From assembly GCF_014201355.1 (NCBI RefSeq), contig NZ_JACHEG010000005.1, forward strand, positions 289,479 to 353,478: DNA of 64,000 bases, read 5' to 3'. The notes beneath the pieces were generated by a model that was given only the letters and a program-made list of their open reading frames with translations, had not been told where the DNA came from and did no database searches. Of this stretch, positions 1 through 8,321 are shown one piece after another; within the stretch, counting starts at the first letter, position 1; every line of letters starts with the position of its first letter. The translations under genes were made by a program, and so were the position numbers. Source of the stretch: Aliirhizobium wenxiniae. Lineage in GTDB: Bacteria; Pseudomonadota; Alphaproteobacteria; Rhizobiales; Rhizobiaceae.

Positions 1-372
1 TCGACGGACGTCGTGACGGGCTTCTGCCTCTCAACGTCGCTCCTGTCGCTCGTCTGCCATCTGGCGCTGGAAACGACGGTCTGGCCGGCGAGCGGTGGCG
101 AATGGGCGGCAGTGGTCGGCCTTGGCCTGTTGCCGGTGGGTGCTGCCTTCTATGCCTGGGATTACGGCGTCAAGAATGGCGATATTCAGGTGATCGGGGC
201 TGCAAGCTATGCCGCGCCACTGCTTTCGACGTTGATCCTGCTCGCCAGCGGATTTGCCGAACCGAGCTGGCGGATCCTGATCGCCTGCGTGCTGATTACC
301 GGCGGGGCAGTGCTGGCCGCGAAGGAGATGATCAAGCCCAAGCGGAAAGCGGCAGAGGCGCCCGCGGAATAG
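1..372 (+). CDS. EamA/DMT-family transporter, C-terminal part (cut by window start)
   Basis: The reading frame is open from base 1, so the gene begins upstream of the window; 123 codons remain. Four hydrophobic segments are visible (about residues 7-23, 35-52, 63-83 and 89-107), followed by a basic, Ala/Lys-rich cytoplasmic tail. The pattern, with A-x-Y-A-P-L-L in the third helix, fits the second EamA repeat of drug/metabolite transporters, inner-membrane exporters of amino acids or metabolites. The substrate cannot be read from this fragment. The stop lies two bases before the end of the convergent cupin gene, so the two transcripts meet here. Confidence 0.8.
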   Translation, partial: STDVVTGFCLSTSLLSLVCHLALETTVWPASGGEWAAVVGLGLLPVGAAFYAWDYGVKNGDIQVIGAASYAAPLLSTLILLASGFAEPSWRILIACVLITGGAVLAAKEMIKPKRKAAEAPAE

Positions 373-373
373 T

Positions 374-814
374 TTATCGGCCCGGCTCCCAGCCGGGCTC
401 TGCCATCTCAAAACTCGAAAATTCGAATGCTGGTGCCACGGTGCAGCCGACGAGCGTGAAGCTGCCCAGCGGTTCGGCTGACTGCCAGGCATTTGCCGGC
501 ACCACCGCCTGCGGACGCTCGCCGGAAGCGAAATCCGTGCCCAGGCGGATTTCCTCAACCGTCGTCCCATCCGAAATCTTCAGAAGCAGCGGATCTCCGG
601 CATAATAATGCCAGACCTCGGCTGCATCGCGGACGCGGTGCCAATGCGACCGTTCACCCGCCTGCAGCAGGTAGTAGATCGCCGTCGAGGCGCCACGGCT
701 CCTGCCGTCGCCATCCCGGAAGGTCTCGGAAAACCATCCGCCTTCCGGGTGGCGCTGCATGTTCAGCGTGGCAATGATTTCTTCTGCTGTCTGCTCGACG
801 GGATTGGGTGTCAT
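374..814 (-). CDS. cupin family protein (DUF985/cupin_5)
   Basis: A 146-residue single-domain protein. The N-terminal H-P-E-G-G-W-F-x-E-T motif (about 22-31) and the central S-H-W-H-R segment (His57, His59) with E66 and H69 are typical of the DUF985 cupin family. Those histidines and the glutamate are the likely metal or ligand contacts of the small beta-barrel. No enzymatic activity is established for most members, so no function is assigned. The gene lies just downstream of gloB on the same strand with a 3-base gap, so the two are probably co-transcribed. Confidence 0.85.
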   Translation of the reverse strand: MTPNPVEQTAEEIIATLNMQRHPEGGWFSETFRDGDGRSRGASTAIYYLLQAGERSHWHRVRDAAEVWHYYAGDPLLLKISDGTTVEEIRLGTDFASGERPQAVVPANAWQSAEPLGSFTLVGCTVAPAFEFSSFEMAEPGWEPGR

Positions 815-817
815 CGG

Positions 818-1588
818 TCAGAAATTGTCCTTGCGCTTGCGGATTTCGGCAAACACTTCCTCGTTCGTCTTGCCTTCCATGATCAAGTTGCGGCGGATTT
901 TTGGATCTTTGGCACGCAGGAAGGGGTTGGTTTCCTTCTCCAGCCCCATCATGGTCGGAATGGTGAACTTGCCCTCTCTGCGCAGTTCCTCGATCTGGGC
1001 GGCGCGGCGCTGCAGCGGCTCATTGTCCGGATCGATCGTCAGCGCAAATCTCGCGTTGGACAACGTGTATTCGTGGCCGAAATAAATCGCGGTCTCATCC
1101 GGGAGGCCTGCCAGTTTCTGCAGCGAGTGCCACATGTCGGCGGCGGGGCGCTCGAACAGGCGTCCGCAACCGAGCGCAAACAGCGTATCGGCGGCAAACA
1201 GGATCTTGTCGTCAGGGAAATGGAAGCAGATATGGCCGGCGGTGTGGCCGGGCGTTTCGATCACCCGCACGAGATGTTCACCGAACTGGAATTCCTCACC
1301 GTCCTCGACACTCCTGTCGAGCCCGGGGATGGCGACCGCCTCGTTGACCGGTCCTATAATCTCCAGCCCATAACGCTCCTTCAGCGCCAGATTGGCTTCC
1401 ACATGGTCGGTGTGGTGGTGGGTGGTGAAGATATGGGTGAGTTTCCAGCCGCGGCGATTTGCTGCCTCGACGATGGGTTTTTCCTCAGGCGCATCGATCG
1501 ATACCGTCAATCCGCTTTCCGGTTCATGCACCAGAACGCCGTAATTATCGCTCCTGCAGGAAAAAACTTCGATTTCCAAAGGCTTCAT
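818..1588 (-). CDS. gloB: hydroxyacylglutathione hydrolase (glyoxalase II)
   Basis: Hydrolyses S-lactoylglutathione to lactate and glutathione, the second step of methylglyoxal detoxification, in the cytosol. The 256-residue protein carries the metallo-beta-lactamase motif T-H-H-H-T-D-H (56-62), a G-H-T-A-G-H block (115-120) and the bridging Asp near 135, which together build the binuclear metal site. The C-terminal R-A-K-D-P-K region matches the glyoxalase II substrate-binding domain. The ATG at 1588 is chosen over a longer frame because family proteins begin just before this point and the length is then normal. Confidence 0.95.
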   Translation of the reverse strand: MKPLEIEVFSCRSDNYGVLVHEPESGLTVSIDAPEEKPIVEAANRRGWKLTHIFTTHHHTDHVEANLALKERYGLEIIGPVNEAVAIPGLDRSVEDGEEFQFGEHLVRVIETPGHTAGHICFHFPDDKILFAADTLFALGCGRLFERPAADMWHSLQKLAGLPDETAIYFGHEYTLSNARFALTIDPDNEPLQRRAAQIEELRREGKFTIPTMMGLEKETNPFLRAKDPKIRRNLIMEGKTNEEVFAEIRKRKDNF

Positions 1589-1677
1589 CAGAATAGACCT
1601 ATTGCTCAATGCTTCTTGCGCAACAATGTAGAGAGAGGCATGTCCAAGTCCAACCACTGAACACGAGCATTTGCGTT

Positions 1678-2427
1678 TTGTCTGTCGATATTGTTGACCT
1701 CCGTGAGTTCTATCATTCCGCGCTTGGCCGTCTGGCGGAGCAGTCGATCGCGATGGCGCTCTCCTCGCTCTGGGCACGGCTGCCGGAAGAACGTCTGGTC
1801 GGTCTCGGTTATGCGGTGCCTTATCTCGACCGGTTCCGGGCCGATACGGAACGCACCTTTGCCTTCATGCCGGCGGGGCAGGGGGCCGTGAACTGGCCGG
1901 TCGGCGAAAATTCCTCGACTGCTCTGGTTTTCGACGAAGAACTGCCGCTGCCGGACAGTTCTGTCGATCGCGTGCTGATGGTTCATTCGCTGGAATTTAC
2001 CGAAAATCCGCGCGAAAGCCTGAAGGAAATCTGGCGGGTGCTCGCTCCCGGCGGACGGCTGGTCATCGTCGTGCCGAACCGCCGCGGGGTCTGGGCGCGG
2101 ATGGAACACACGCCCTTCGGTTCAGGCCGGCCCTATTCGCGCAGCCAGCTCACGACCCTGCTGCGGGAGGCGAATTTCACACCCGGTGCATCGGCCGAGG
2201 CCCTGTTTTTCCCGCCGTCCAAGGTCCGTACGATCCTGAAGTTTCGTAACCTCCTTGAACGCCTGGGTCGGCGGTTCTGGCCGGTCTTTTCCGGCGTCAT
2301 CGTCATCGAGGCGCAGAAGCGGCTCTATCAGGGGCTGCCGGTTGCCGCGCGTGCATCACGCCGCGTTTTTGTACCTGTGCTGGCGCCGCAGGGCGTCAGG
2401 ACCACGCGCGACCGTAATCAGGGTTGA
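1678..2427 (+). CDS. class I SAM-dependent methyltransferase
   Basis: A 249-residue protein with a divergent SAM-binding fold: a V-G-L-G-Y motif I region (about 41-45), the acidic/hydrophobic L-P-D-S-S-V-D-R-V-L strand (91-100) and V-L-A-P-G-G-R-L (121-128). This resembles the Methyltransf_11 (UbiE/BioC) group. The substrate is unknown. The start is taken as TTG at 1678, where the protein-like sequence begins; upstream codons in the same frame overlap the region just before gloB and look non-coding. It is divergent from gloB and overlaps the next minus-strand gene by 10 bases. Confidence 0.8.
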   Translation: MSVDIVDLREFYHSALGRLAEQSIAMALSSLWARLPEERLVGLGYAVPYLDRFRADTERTFAFMPAGQGAVNWPVGENSSTALVFDEELPLPDSSVDRVLMVHSLEFTENPRESLKEIWRVLAPGGRLVIVVPNRRGVWARMEHTPFGSGRPYSRSQLTTLLREANFTPGASAEALFFPPSKVRTILKFRNLLERLGRRFWPVFSGVIVIEAQKRLYQGLPVAARASRRVFVPVLAPQGVRTTRDRNQG

Positions 2428-2846
2428 AGGTCGAACAGGCCGAGTGGCTGTCCTTCCATGGAGAAGGGCACGGATTCGTGGATATGGGCAATCAGCCAGT
2501 GGCCATCTTCGCGGGAGAAGGCGACAGTCAGCCGGAACCAGAACCCGTTTTTCTCTCCGTCTTTTTTCGTGCCTCCCAGCCAGGCAAGAGCTGAGCACCA
2601 GGCAATGTCGCCACCGGGCCTCAGGTCCGTGTCACGAACGTGGAATTCCAGCGGCCCATCCCAGGTGTCAAACCAGGCTTGAAGGCCGGCTTTGTCGTTT
2701 CCTGTCTCCTGGAGTGGTGGGGCAAGGCCGAATTGGCGGACAGTTGCGGACTGGCAATTGATGATCCCGTCTGCGTCCTTGTCCCTTAAGGCCCGCATCC
2801 ATTCTTCCAGCAAGGCTCTGATATCGTCGTGGTCTCCGGTTGCCAT
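2418..2846 (-). CDS. SnoaL-like/DUF4440 family protein
   Basis: A 142-residue protein of the NTF2-like alpha+beta cone fold. The opening helix with D-D-I-R-A-L-L-E-E-W-x-x-A, the following D-K-D-A-D-G-I motif and the C-terminal V-A-F-x-x-E-D-G-H-W strand pair are the typical SnoaL_3/DUF4440 layout. Relatives include small enzymes, binding proteins and stress proteins of unknown role. The ATG at 2846 is preceded by a strong AGGAGG site, which settles the start; the frame runs much further upstream only because it is antisense to hisC. Its 3' end overlaps that of the convergent methyltransferase gene. Confidence 0.8.
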   Translation of the reverse strand: MATGDHDDIRALLEEWMRALRDKDADGIINCQSATVRQFGLAPPLQETGNDKAGLQAWFDTWDGPLEFHVRDTDLRPGGDIAWCSALAWLGGTKKDGEKNGFWFRLTVAFSREDGHWLIAHIHESVPFSMEGQPLGLFDLQP

Positions 2847-2987
2847 GATCTCCTCCTTCTGTCGTCGATCATCTGAAAGACGTTTTGGTTCCGATCGTTC
2901 CGACACTTGCTCTCGACAATGATCGTTTTCGGCTTTAATCCCTCTCACATCCCTGCCAGAGCAGGCATTTCCAAGAAGGTTGATCCG

Positions 2988-4094
2988 ATGAGCATCGTTG
3001 TGAGTGAGCCCGTTCCGCGTCCAGGCATTCTGGATATCGCCGCCTATGTGCCCGGCAAGGAACATGCTCCCGGCGTTGCGCGCGTCTTCAAGCTTTCCTC
3101 CAATGAAACGCCGCTTGGTGCCAGCCCCAAGGCAATCGAGGCATTCCGTCAGTCGGCCGGGCATCTGGAGCTTTATCCGGATGGTCAGGCGCTGGCGCTG
3201 CGCGAGGCAATCGCCTCCGTACATGGGTTGAATGTCGCGAACATCATGTGCGGCAATGGCTCGGACGAACTTCTCGGCCTGCTGTGTCACGTTTATCTCG
3301 GCGCCGGTGACGAGGCGATCATCACCCAGCACGGGTTCCTCGTCTACAAGATCCAGATCATGGGTGCGGGTGCTGCGGCGATCGAAGTGCCGGAGAAGGA
3401 TTATACCGTCGATGTCGACGCGATCCTTGCTGCCGTCACGGAAAAGACCAAGCTCGTCTTCATTGCCAATCCGGGCAACCCGACCGGCACCTATGTTCCG
3501 GTTGCCGATATCCGCCGCCTGCATGCCGGTCTGCCGAAGAACGTCATTCTGGTTCTTGATGCGGCCTATGCGGAATATGTGCGCAAGAACGATTACGAAG
3601 CGGGTGTCGAACTGGTTTCGCAGAACAAGAATGTTGTCATGTGCCGCACCTTCTCGAAGGTCTATGGGCTTGCCGCGTTGCGTATCGGTTGGATGTATGG
3701 TCCCGCCGGCATTCTCGATGCGCTGAACCGCGTGCGTGGTCCGTTCAACATGAATGCGCCGGCAATCGCCGCCGGTGCTGCTGCCGTTCGCGACCAGAAT
3801 TTCGTCGGCGATGCCGTCGAGCACAACCTGCTCTGGAAGGACAAGCTGACCCATGCCTTCGAGACGATCGGTCTGACGGTCACGCCGTCGGTCACCAATT
3901 TCGTGCTGATCCACTTCCCCGACATCGACGGCAAGCGTGCGCCTGATGCCGACGAATTCCTCACCAGCCGCGGTTACATCCTGCGCATGGTGAAGGGTTA
4001 CGGCCTGCCGAATGCATTGCGCATGACGGTCGGCTCGGAAGAAGCCAATCGCGGCGTCATCGAAGCGCTCGGCGAATTCATGGGACGCAAATGA
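2988..4094 (+). CDS. hisC: histidinol-phosphate/aromatic aminotransferase
   Basis: A fold-type I PLP-dependent aminotransferase of 368 residues. Visible landmarks are N-P-G-N-P-T-G (161-167), D-A-A-Y-A-E-Y (191-197) and the Schiff-base lysine in T-F-S-K (Lys224). It should transaminate imidazole-acetol phosphate in histidine synthesis. Its direct coupling to tyrA, by an ATGA overlap, suggests it may instead or also act on aromatic keto acids. The start at 2988 is preceded by an AGAAGG site; an in-frame ATG 81 bases upstream gives a poor N-terminus. Confidence 0.93.
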   Translation: MSIVVSEPVPRPGILDIAAYVPGKEHAPGVARVFKLSSNETPLGASPKAIEAFRQSAGHLELYPDGQALALREAIASVHGLNVANIMCGNGSDELLGLLCHVYLGAGDEAIITQHGFLVYKIQIMGAGAAAIEVPEKDYTVDVDAILAAVTEKTKLVFIANPGNPTGTYVPVADIRRLHAGLPKNVILVLDAAYAEYVRKNDYEAGVELVSQNKNVVMCRTFSKVYGLAALRIGWMYGPAGILDALNRVRGPFNMNAPAIAAGAAAVRDQNFVGDAVEHNLLWKDKLTHAFETIGLTVTPSVTNFVLIHFPDIDGKRAPDADEFLTSRGYILRMVKGYGLPNALRMTVGSEEANRGVIEALGEFMGRK

Positions 4095-5023
4095 TGAGTG
4101 ACGTGCATTTCGAGCGGATCGCGCTGATCGGTATCGGCCTGATCGGCTCGTCCATCGCCCGCGACGTCAAGCAGCTCGGGCTTGCAAAACATGTGGTCGT
4201 CTCGACGCGCAGCGAGGACACGTTGACGCGTGCGGAGGAGCTGGAGCTCGGTACCGAATACACGGTGTCGGCAGCCGATGCCGTGAGGGATGCCGATCTC
4301 GTCATCGTCTCGGTGCCAGTCGGTGCTTCGGAAGCGGTTGCCAAGCAGATCGCCGGCTCGCTGAAGCCGGGCGCGATTGTCACCGATGTCGGTTCGACCA
4401 AGGCTTCCGTCATCGCGCAGATGGCGCCGCATATGCCGGACAATGTGCATTTCATTCCGGGCCACCCGTTGGCGGGTACGGAAAAATCCGGTCCTGATGC
4501 GGGTTTTGCCGGCCTGTTCCGTGATCGCTGGTGCATCTTCACACCGCTGCCGGATACCGATACTGCCGCTCTCGACAGGCTGAAGGCCTTCTGGATTGCG
4601 CTCGGCTCGCGGGTGGACGACATGGATCCGGAGCACCATGACAAGGTGCTGGCGATCGTGTCGCATCTTCCACATATCATCGCCTACAATATCGTCGGCA
4701 CGGCCGATGATCTGGAAACGGTGACGGAATCGGAAGTGATCAAATACTCCGCTTCCGGTTTTCGCGATTTTACCCGTCTGGCCGCATCCGATCCGACCAT
4801 GTGGCGCGACATCTGCCTGCATAACAAGGATGCGATCCTCGAAATGCTGGCGCGGTTTTCGGAAGATCTCGCCTATCTGCAGCGGGCGATCCGCTGGGGC
4901 GAGGGCGACAAGCTGTTTGAGCTTTTCACCCGCACCCGTGCGATCCGCCGGTCCATCGTGCAGGCCGGCCAGGACGTGGATGCGCCGGATTTTGGCCGCC
5001 ACGCGCTCGAAACCAAGAAATAA
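4091..5023 (+). CDS. tyrA: prephenate/arogenate dehydrogenase
   Basis: Oxidative decarboxylation of prephenate or arogenate on the way to tyrosine. The 310-residue protein opens with the dinucleotide-binding motif I-G-I-G-L-I-G-S-S (13-21). It continues with the V-G-S-T-K and H-P-L-A-G-T-E-x-S-G blocks characteristic of TyrA, followed by the helical dimerisation domain. Two consecutive ATG codons (4091 and 4094) overlap the hisC stop, so translation is coupled. The cofactor and whether prephenate or arogenate is preferred cannot be decided by eye. Confidence 0.93.
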   Translation: MMSDVHFERIALIGIGLIGSSIARDVKQLGLAKHVVVSTRSEDTLTRAEELELGTEYTVSAADAVRDADLVIVSVPVGASEAVAKQIAGSLKPGAIVTDVGSTKASVIAQMAPHMPDNVHFIPGHPLAGTEKSGPDAGFAGLFRDRWCIFTPLPDTDTAALDRLKAFWIALGSRVDDMDPEHHDKVLAIVSHLPHIIAYNIVGTADDLETVTESEVIKYSASGFRDFTRLAASDPTMWRDICLHNKDAILEMLARFSEDLAYLQRAIRWGEGDKLFELFTRTRAIRRSIVQAGQDVDAPDFGRHALETKK

Positions 5024-5037
5024 ATCTGTGTCATGAG

Positions 5038-5069
5038 ATCATCCGACGCCGGTGCCGGCTTCGGATGAT
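5038..5069. terminator. candidate shared terminator between convergent genes
   Basis: An 8-bp inverted repeat (ATCATCCG/CGGATGAT) encloses a second GCCGG/CCGGC stem. The combined hairpin sits between the 3' ends of tyrA and the DUF2125 gene. There is no clear U-run on either side, so its role as a terminator is inferred from position. Confidence 0.5.
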
Positions 5070-5074
5070 GGTCC

Positions 5075-6079
5075 TCAGATCGGCGGGATTTCGCCGATCG
5101 GTATCAGTCCGCCGGCAAACACCTTGCCGCGGCGGATGGTGAGGTCGAGCGAGGCCTTCTCTCCACCACCGAGCGCCTGCAGCATGTTTGCCGCGGTGCC
5201 GATCGTCGATTCGAGACCCGGAAATGCGCGGCTGAGGCTGTCCTGCCAGGCCGGAATGTCCTCGATCCTCAATTTCAGCTTGCCGGACATGCGACCCCTG
5301 TCGTCGAATGAGAACGGGCCGGCTAGTGTCAGCACCTGACCCTGGCCGAGATCGGCCTTGAATTCGCGCAGATCCCCTTCCGAACCATGCAGCGCAAGCC
5401 CGCGGCGGTCGCTTCCATCCAGTACACCGGCGCGGTCCTTGAACGTCACGTCGATGCTGGTGTTGGTGGCGGGCAGAAGCTGCGGCAGCCCCTTGGCGGT
5501 TGTCGTGGCGTTCTGCAATTGGATGGCGGCATCGAGATCGGTACCGTTCTGGCGCAGGTGGATCTCCGACTGGTCGGCGGCGACATCGAAGGCCTGCCCG
5601 CTGGCCGACGACAGGATAGTCGTCTTCGGCTTCTGGATCACCATCGAGGCGCGCTCGACGCCCTTCAGCTTGGTGACGAGGCTGGATTGCAGGCTTTCCC
5701 AGGTGCTGGCGACGGAAAGGCCATGGCCGGTGCGCACTTCCGATGGTGCATCTAGCTCCCAGACTATATGGCCCGGATTATAGACCTGAGCCGCCGAGCG
5801 CAACGAGCCGAAGCTTGCCGAAATGCCGTTGACGGTATCGTCGACATCGACCTTCGAGCAGAACAGCCCGATGCGGAAGGGATAACCGCGATATTCGGCA
5901 TTCTCGCAGTTGGCCGAAATACCGGCATCCGCCTGGCTGCCGAGCAGAAGCAGCGTCCTTTCGCGCAGGGCCGAGGCGGCATAAAACCAGCCTGCGGTAT
6001 ACAGTGCGATGACGAGCACGACGGCACTCGCAAGAAACCAGAGTTTTCTGCTGGTGCCGGATCGGCTTGACGCTGCCAT
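5075..6079 (-). CDS. DUF2125 domain-containing membrane-anchored protein
   Basis: A 334-residue protein with one N-terminal membrane anchor (about residues 12-32) after a short Ser/Arg-rich start; the rest is probably periplasmic. The body has the extended, beta-rich composition of the DUF2125 family, including the conserved Y-R-G-Y-P-F-R segment near residue 63 and a C-x-x-A-E-Y around 58, typical of alphaproteobacterial members. Function is unknown. A GGGAGAA ribosome site precedes the ATG. It is divergent from the ChaC-like gene with about 40 bases between starts. Confidence 0.85.
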   Translation of the reverse strand: MAASSRSGTSRKLWFLASAVVLVIALYTAGWFYAASALRERTLLLLGSQADAGISANCENAEYRGYPFRIGLFCSKVDVDDTVNGISASFGSLRSAAQVYNPGHIVWELDAPSEVRTGHGLSVASTWESLQSSLVTKLKGVERASMVIQKPKTTILSSASGQAFDVAADQSEIHLRQNGTDLDAAIQLQNATTTAKGLPQLLPATNTSIDVTFKDRAGVLDGSDRRGLALHGSEGDLREFKADLGQGQVLTLAGPFSFDDRGRMSGKLKLRIEDIPAWQDSLSRAFPGLESTIGTAANMLQALGGGEKASLDLTIRRGKVFAGGLIPIGEIPPI

Positions 6080-6119
6080 GTTGTTCTCCCAATGGTGCGA
6101 CGCAAACTAAAATGATGGC

Positions 6120-6671
6120 ATGGCGTGCGATATGGACGAATTTTGGGTGTTTGGCTACGGATCACTGATGTGGAACCCGGGATTTCCCTATGTGGACCGG
6201 CAGGCTGCACGTGTTCACGGGTTTCGCCGCTCGCTTTGCATCTGGTCAACGGCGCATCGCGGAACAGCAGAAAATCCAGGTCTCGTCATGGGGCTGGACC
6301 GGGGTGGGTCCTGTCGTGGCATGGCATTCAGGGTTGACGACAAGGATCGTGACGATGCGCTGGATTATCTGCGCAAGCGTGAGCTGATCACCAATGTCTA
6401 TCTAGAACGCATCGTTCCCATCGGCCTGCCGGACGGGCGGCGGGTGAAGGCGGTCACCTACGTCGTCGATCGGCTGCATCCGCAATACGCAGGCAGCCTC
6501 GGCGTGGAAGAAGCCGCCGCCGTCGTGCTTCGGTCACATGGCCAGTCGGGCCCGAATGATGCCTATGTGCTCAATACTGTGACGCAGCTGAAGCAGATGG
6601 GCATTCGTGATCTCTGGCTTGAGGCGGTCGGTGCGGCTGTCAGTCCGAAATCGGCTCAGACGGCGGACTGA
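6120..6671 (+). CDS. ChaC-like gamma-glutamylcyclotransferase
   Basis: Probably cleaves glutathione to 5-oxoproline and Cys-Gly in the cytosol. The 183-residue protein has the family-defining F-G-Y-G-S-L-M-W-N-P motif (11-20), which binds the gamma-glutamyl group, and the R-E-L motif with the likely catalytic Glu88. The F-R-R-S-L-C-I-W-S segment also matches the ChaC branch. Two in-frame starts are possible (6120 and 6132); neither has a strong ribosome site. The 3' end overlaps plsC by 16 bases. Confidence 0.87.
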   Translation: MACDMDEFWVFGYGSLMWNPGFPYVDRQAARVHGFRRSLCIWSTAHRGTAENPGLVMGLDRGGSCRGMAFRVDDKDRDDALDYLRKRELITNVYLERIVPIGLPDGRRVKAVTYVVDRLHPQYAGSLGVEEAAAVVLRSHGQSGPNDAYVLNTVTQLKQMGIRDLWLEAVGAAVSPKSAQTAD

Positions 6672-7447
6672 GCCCGCAGTTCCGCCAGGCGCTTTGCCGC
6701 CGTCGGTGGCAGCGGCAGGTTCGGGTTGGCTTCGACCGTCTCGATCAGCAGTTCGTCGCTCGCCTTTTCCAGCGTCTCGATCAGATACGCGTAAAACGCA
6801 TCCGGATCCATGCCGGGCTCGATCGGCGGCAGGATGCGGACCTTGAAGCGGCCGGGATGTTTGATGAGCTTGCGACGGCCCCAGAACAGGCCCCAATGGG
6901 CAACGATCGGTACGACCGGCACCTGAACGTCACGATAGATGCGGGCGATGCCGTAGCGGTATTGTGGTTCATCGCCAGGCGCGCGGCGCGTTCCTTCCGG
7001 GTAGATGATCAGCTGGCGGCCGTTTTCCATTTCCTGCCGGGTGCGCTTCATCACCTCGACCATGACCTTGCCGCGGGCGCCGCGATTGACGGGGATCATC
7101 CGTTGCTTGGCCACATACCAGCCGAAAAGCGGGATCCACATCAGTTCGCGCTTCAGGATATAGACCGGATCGCGCTGGTAGGGCAGTAGCGCAAACGTAT
7201 CCCAGGCCGACTGGTGTTTCGGCGCGAAGATGCAGCCGCCCTCGGGAATGTTTTCCATGCCCTCGATCTCGAAAGTCGCACCGACGATCTTTTCCATCAG
7301 CCAGTTGTTGGATGAAGCCCAGGCTTTCGGAACGCTAAAAGCCGCCTTGCGCGGGGCGAGAAAATAGTACGGCGACAGCAGGATCATGCGCAGGATGGTG
7401 TTGGTATAGAATGCGGTATTGAACAGGATCGAGCGCAGCAACAGCAT
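6656..7447 (-). CDS. plsC: 1-acyl-sn-glycerol-3-phosphate acyltransferase
   Basis: Transfers an acyl chain to lysophosphatidate (or a related lysolipid) at the inner membrane. The 263-residue protein has the acyltransferase H-x4-D motif (His78 to Asp83), the N-R-G motif (121-123) and E-G-T-R (151-154). An N-terminal hydrophobic helix lies near residues 8-31. It is last in a minus-strand run with ftsE, ftsX and ydcF, which is a common rhizobial arrangement. Substrate specificity (phosphatidic acid versus ornithine-lipid synthesis) is not decidable from sequence alone. Confidence 0.88.
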   Translation of the reverse strand: MLLLRSILFNTAFYTNTILRMILLSPYYFLAPRKAAFSVPKAWASSNNWLMEKIVGATFEIEGMENIPEGGCIFAPKHQSAWDTFALLPYQRDPVYILKRELMWIPLFGWYVAKQRMIPVNRGARGKVMVEVMKRTRQEMENGRQLIIYPEGTRRAPGDEPQYRYGIARIYRDVQVPVVPIVAHWGLFWGRRKLIKHPGRFKVRILPPIEPGMDPDAFYAYLIETLEKASDELLIETVEANPNLPLPPTAAKRLAELRAQSAV

Positions 7448-7519
7448 GATGGGTTCCTTTGAGGATTGCGCGTTGCCTACACGAGATCGGGCACGGAAAA
7501 AAGAGTTCTCGGTGCGAGA

Positions 7520-8251
7520 TCAGGGAGAAGAATTCTTGGTTTTGTCAGGATCTTCTTCTGTCCGAAGCCCGGTCCAGCGCGCCATGCCGAGCCAGTCCCG
7601 CAGTGAGGCGAGCACGACCTTTCCGTATTCCGACAGCATCGTGCGCAGCGTGTCGGGTTCCGCGAACCAGGCGCGACGGGCAAGGTCGGCGTTGACGACC
7701 GGATAAGCAATGAATTCGGTTGCGGGATCGGCGCGGCGCAATTCATGCAGGCTGCGCAGCATGTGATAGTTGTTGGTCACGACCAGGACGGATTTGTAAC
7801 CATGGTCATGGATCCAGCGGGTGATCTCGTTGGCATTGCCGATCGTGTCGATCGCATCGTAACCGATATCGACACAGCATTTGAACAGGTCGGCGGATGC
7901 CTGGGTCGCCTTGCGGATCTGGGTCGGCGTGGTGGAGGGATGAGCGCCGGAGATCAGCAGACGCTTACCCGCGCCGTCTCGCAACAGGCCGACTGCCTGC
8001 TCGATGCGAAGATAACCGCCGGTAAGAACCACAATGGCGTCGGCTTTTACGCCGTCGGGGGCGCGCAGCGACGTGACCGAATCAGCGAACCATAAAAAAC
8101 CACCGCCGAGGATAGCCGCACAGATAAAGACCAGCATGATCAGTCGCCTTGCGAACCGCCGCAAGGCGCTCTGGCGCGACAATAGCCCGATTTCCGGCCT
8201 GCCCGGAGGGCGGCTTTCGGGCGTCCAGCGATTGCTCCAGCCGAATTTCAT
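7520..8251 (-). CDS. YdcF family (DUF218) membrane protein
   Basis: A 243-residue protein with one membrane helix near residues 37-55 followed by a DUF218 domain. Visible family motifs are D-A-I-V-V-L-T-G-G at the start of the domain, the L-L-I-S-G-A-H strand, and the V-V-T-N-N-Y-H-M-x-R-S segment. Members such as SanA/YdcF are linked to envelope integrity, but the reaction is unknown. It lies between ftsX and plsC on the same strand, consistent with an envelope role. Confidence 0.85.
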   Translation of the reverse strand: MKFGWSNRWTPESRPPGRPEIGLLSRQSALRRFARRLIMLVFICAAILGGGFLWFADSVTSLRAPDGVKADAIVVLTGGYLRIEQAVGLLRDGAGKRLLISGAHPSTTPTQIRKATQASADLFKCCVDIGYDAIDTIGNANEITRWIHDHGYKSVLVVTNNYHMLRSLHELRRADPATEFIAYPVVNADLARRAWFAEPDTLRTMLSEYGKVVLASLRDWLGMARWTGLRTEEDPDKTKNSSP

Positions 8252-8321
8252 GACCTGTCATTAGTCGCAGATTGAGGCGGTGAATAGTCCTCGAAACGTT
8301 ACCAGGTAATATGATTGAATG

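Noticed and set aside
2847..3914. Upstream extension of the SnoaL-like gene
   Set aside because: The frame stays open only because it is antisense to hisC; a strong AGGAGG site fixes the start at 2846.
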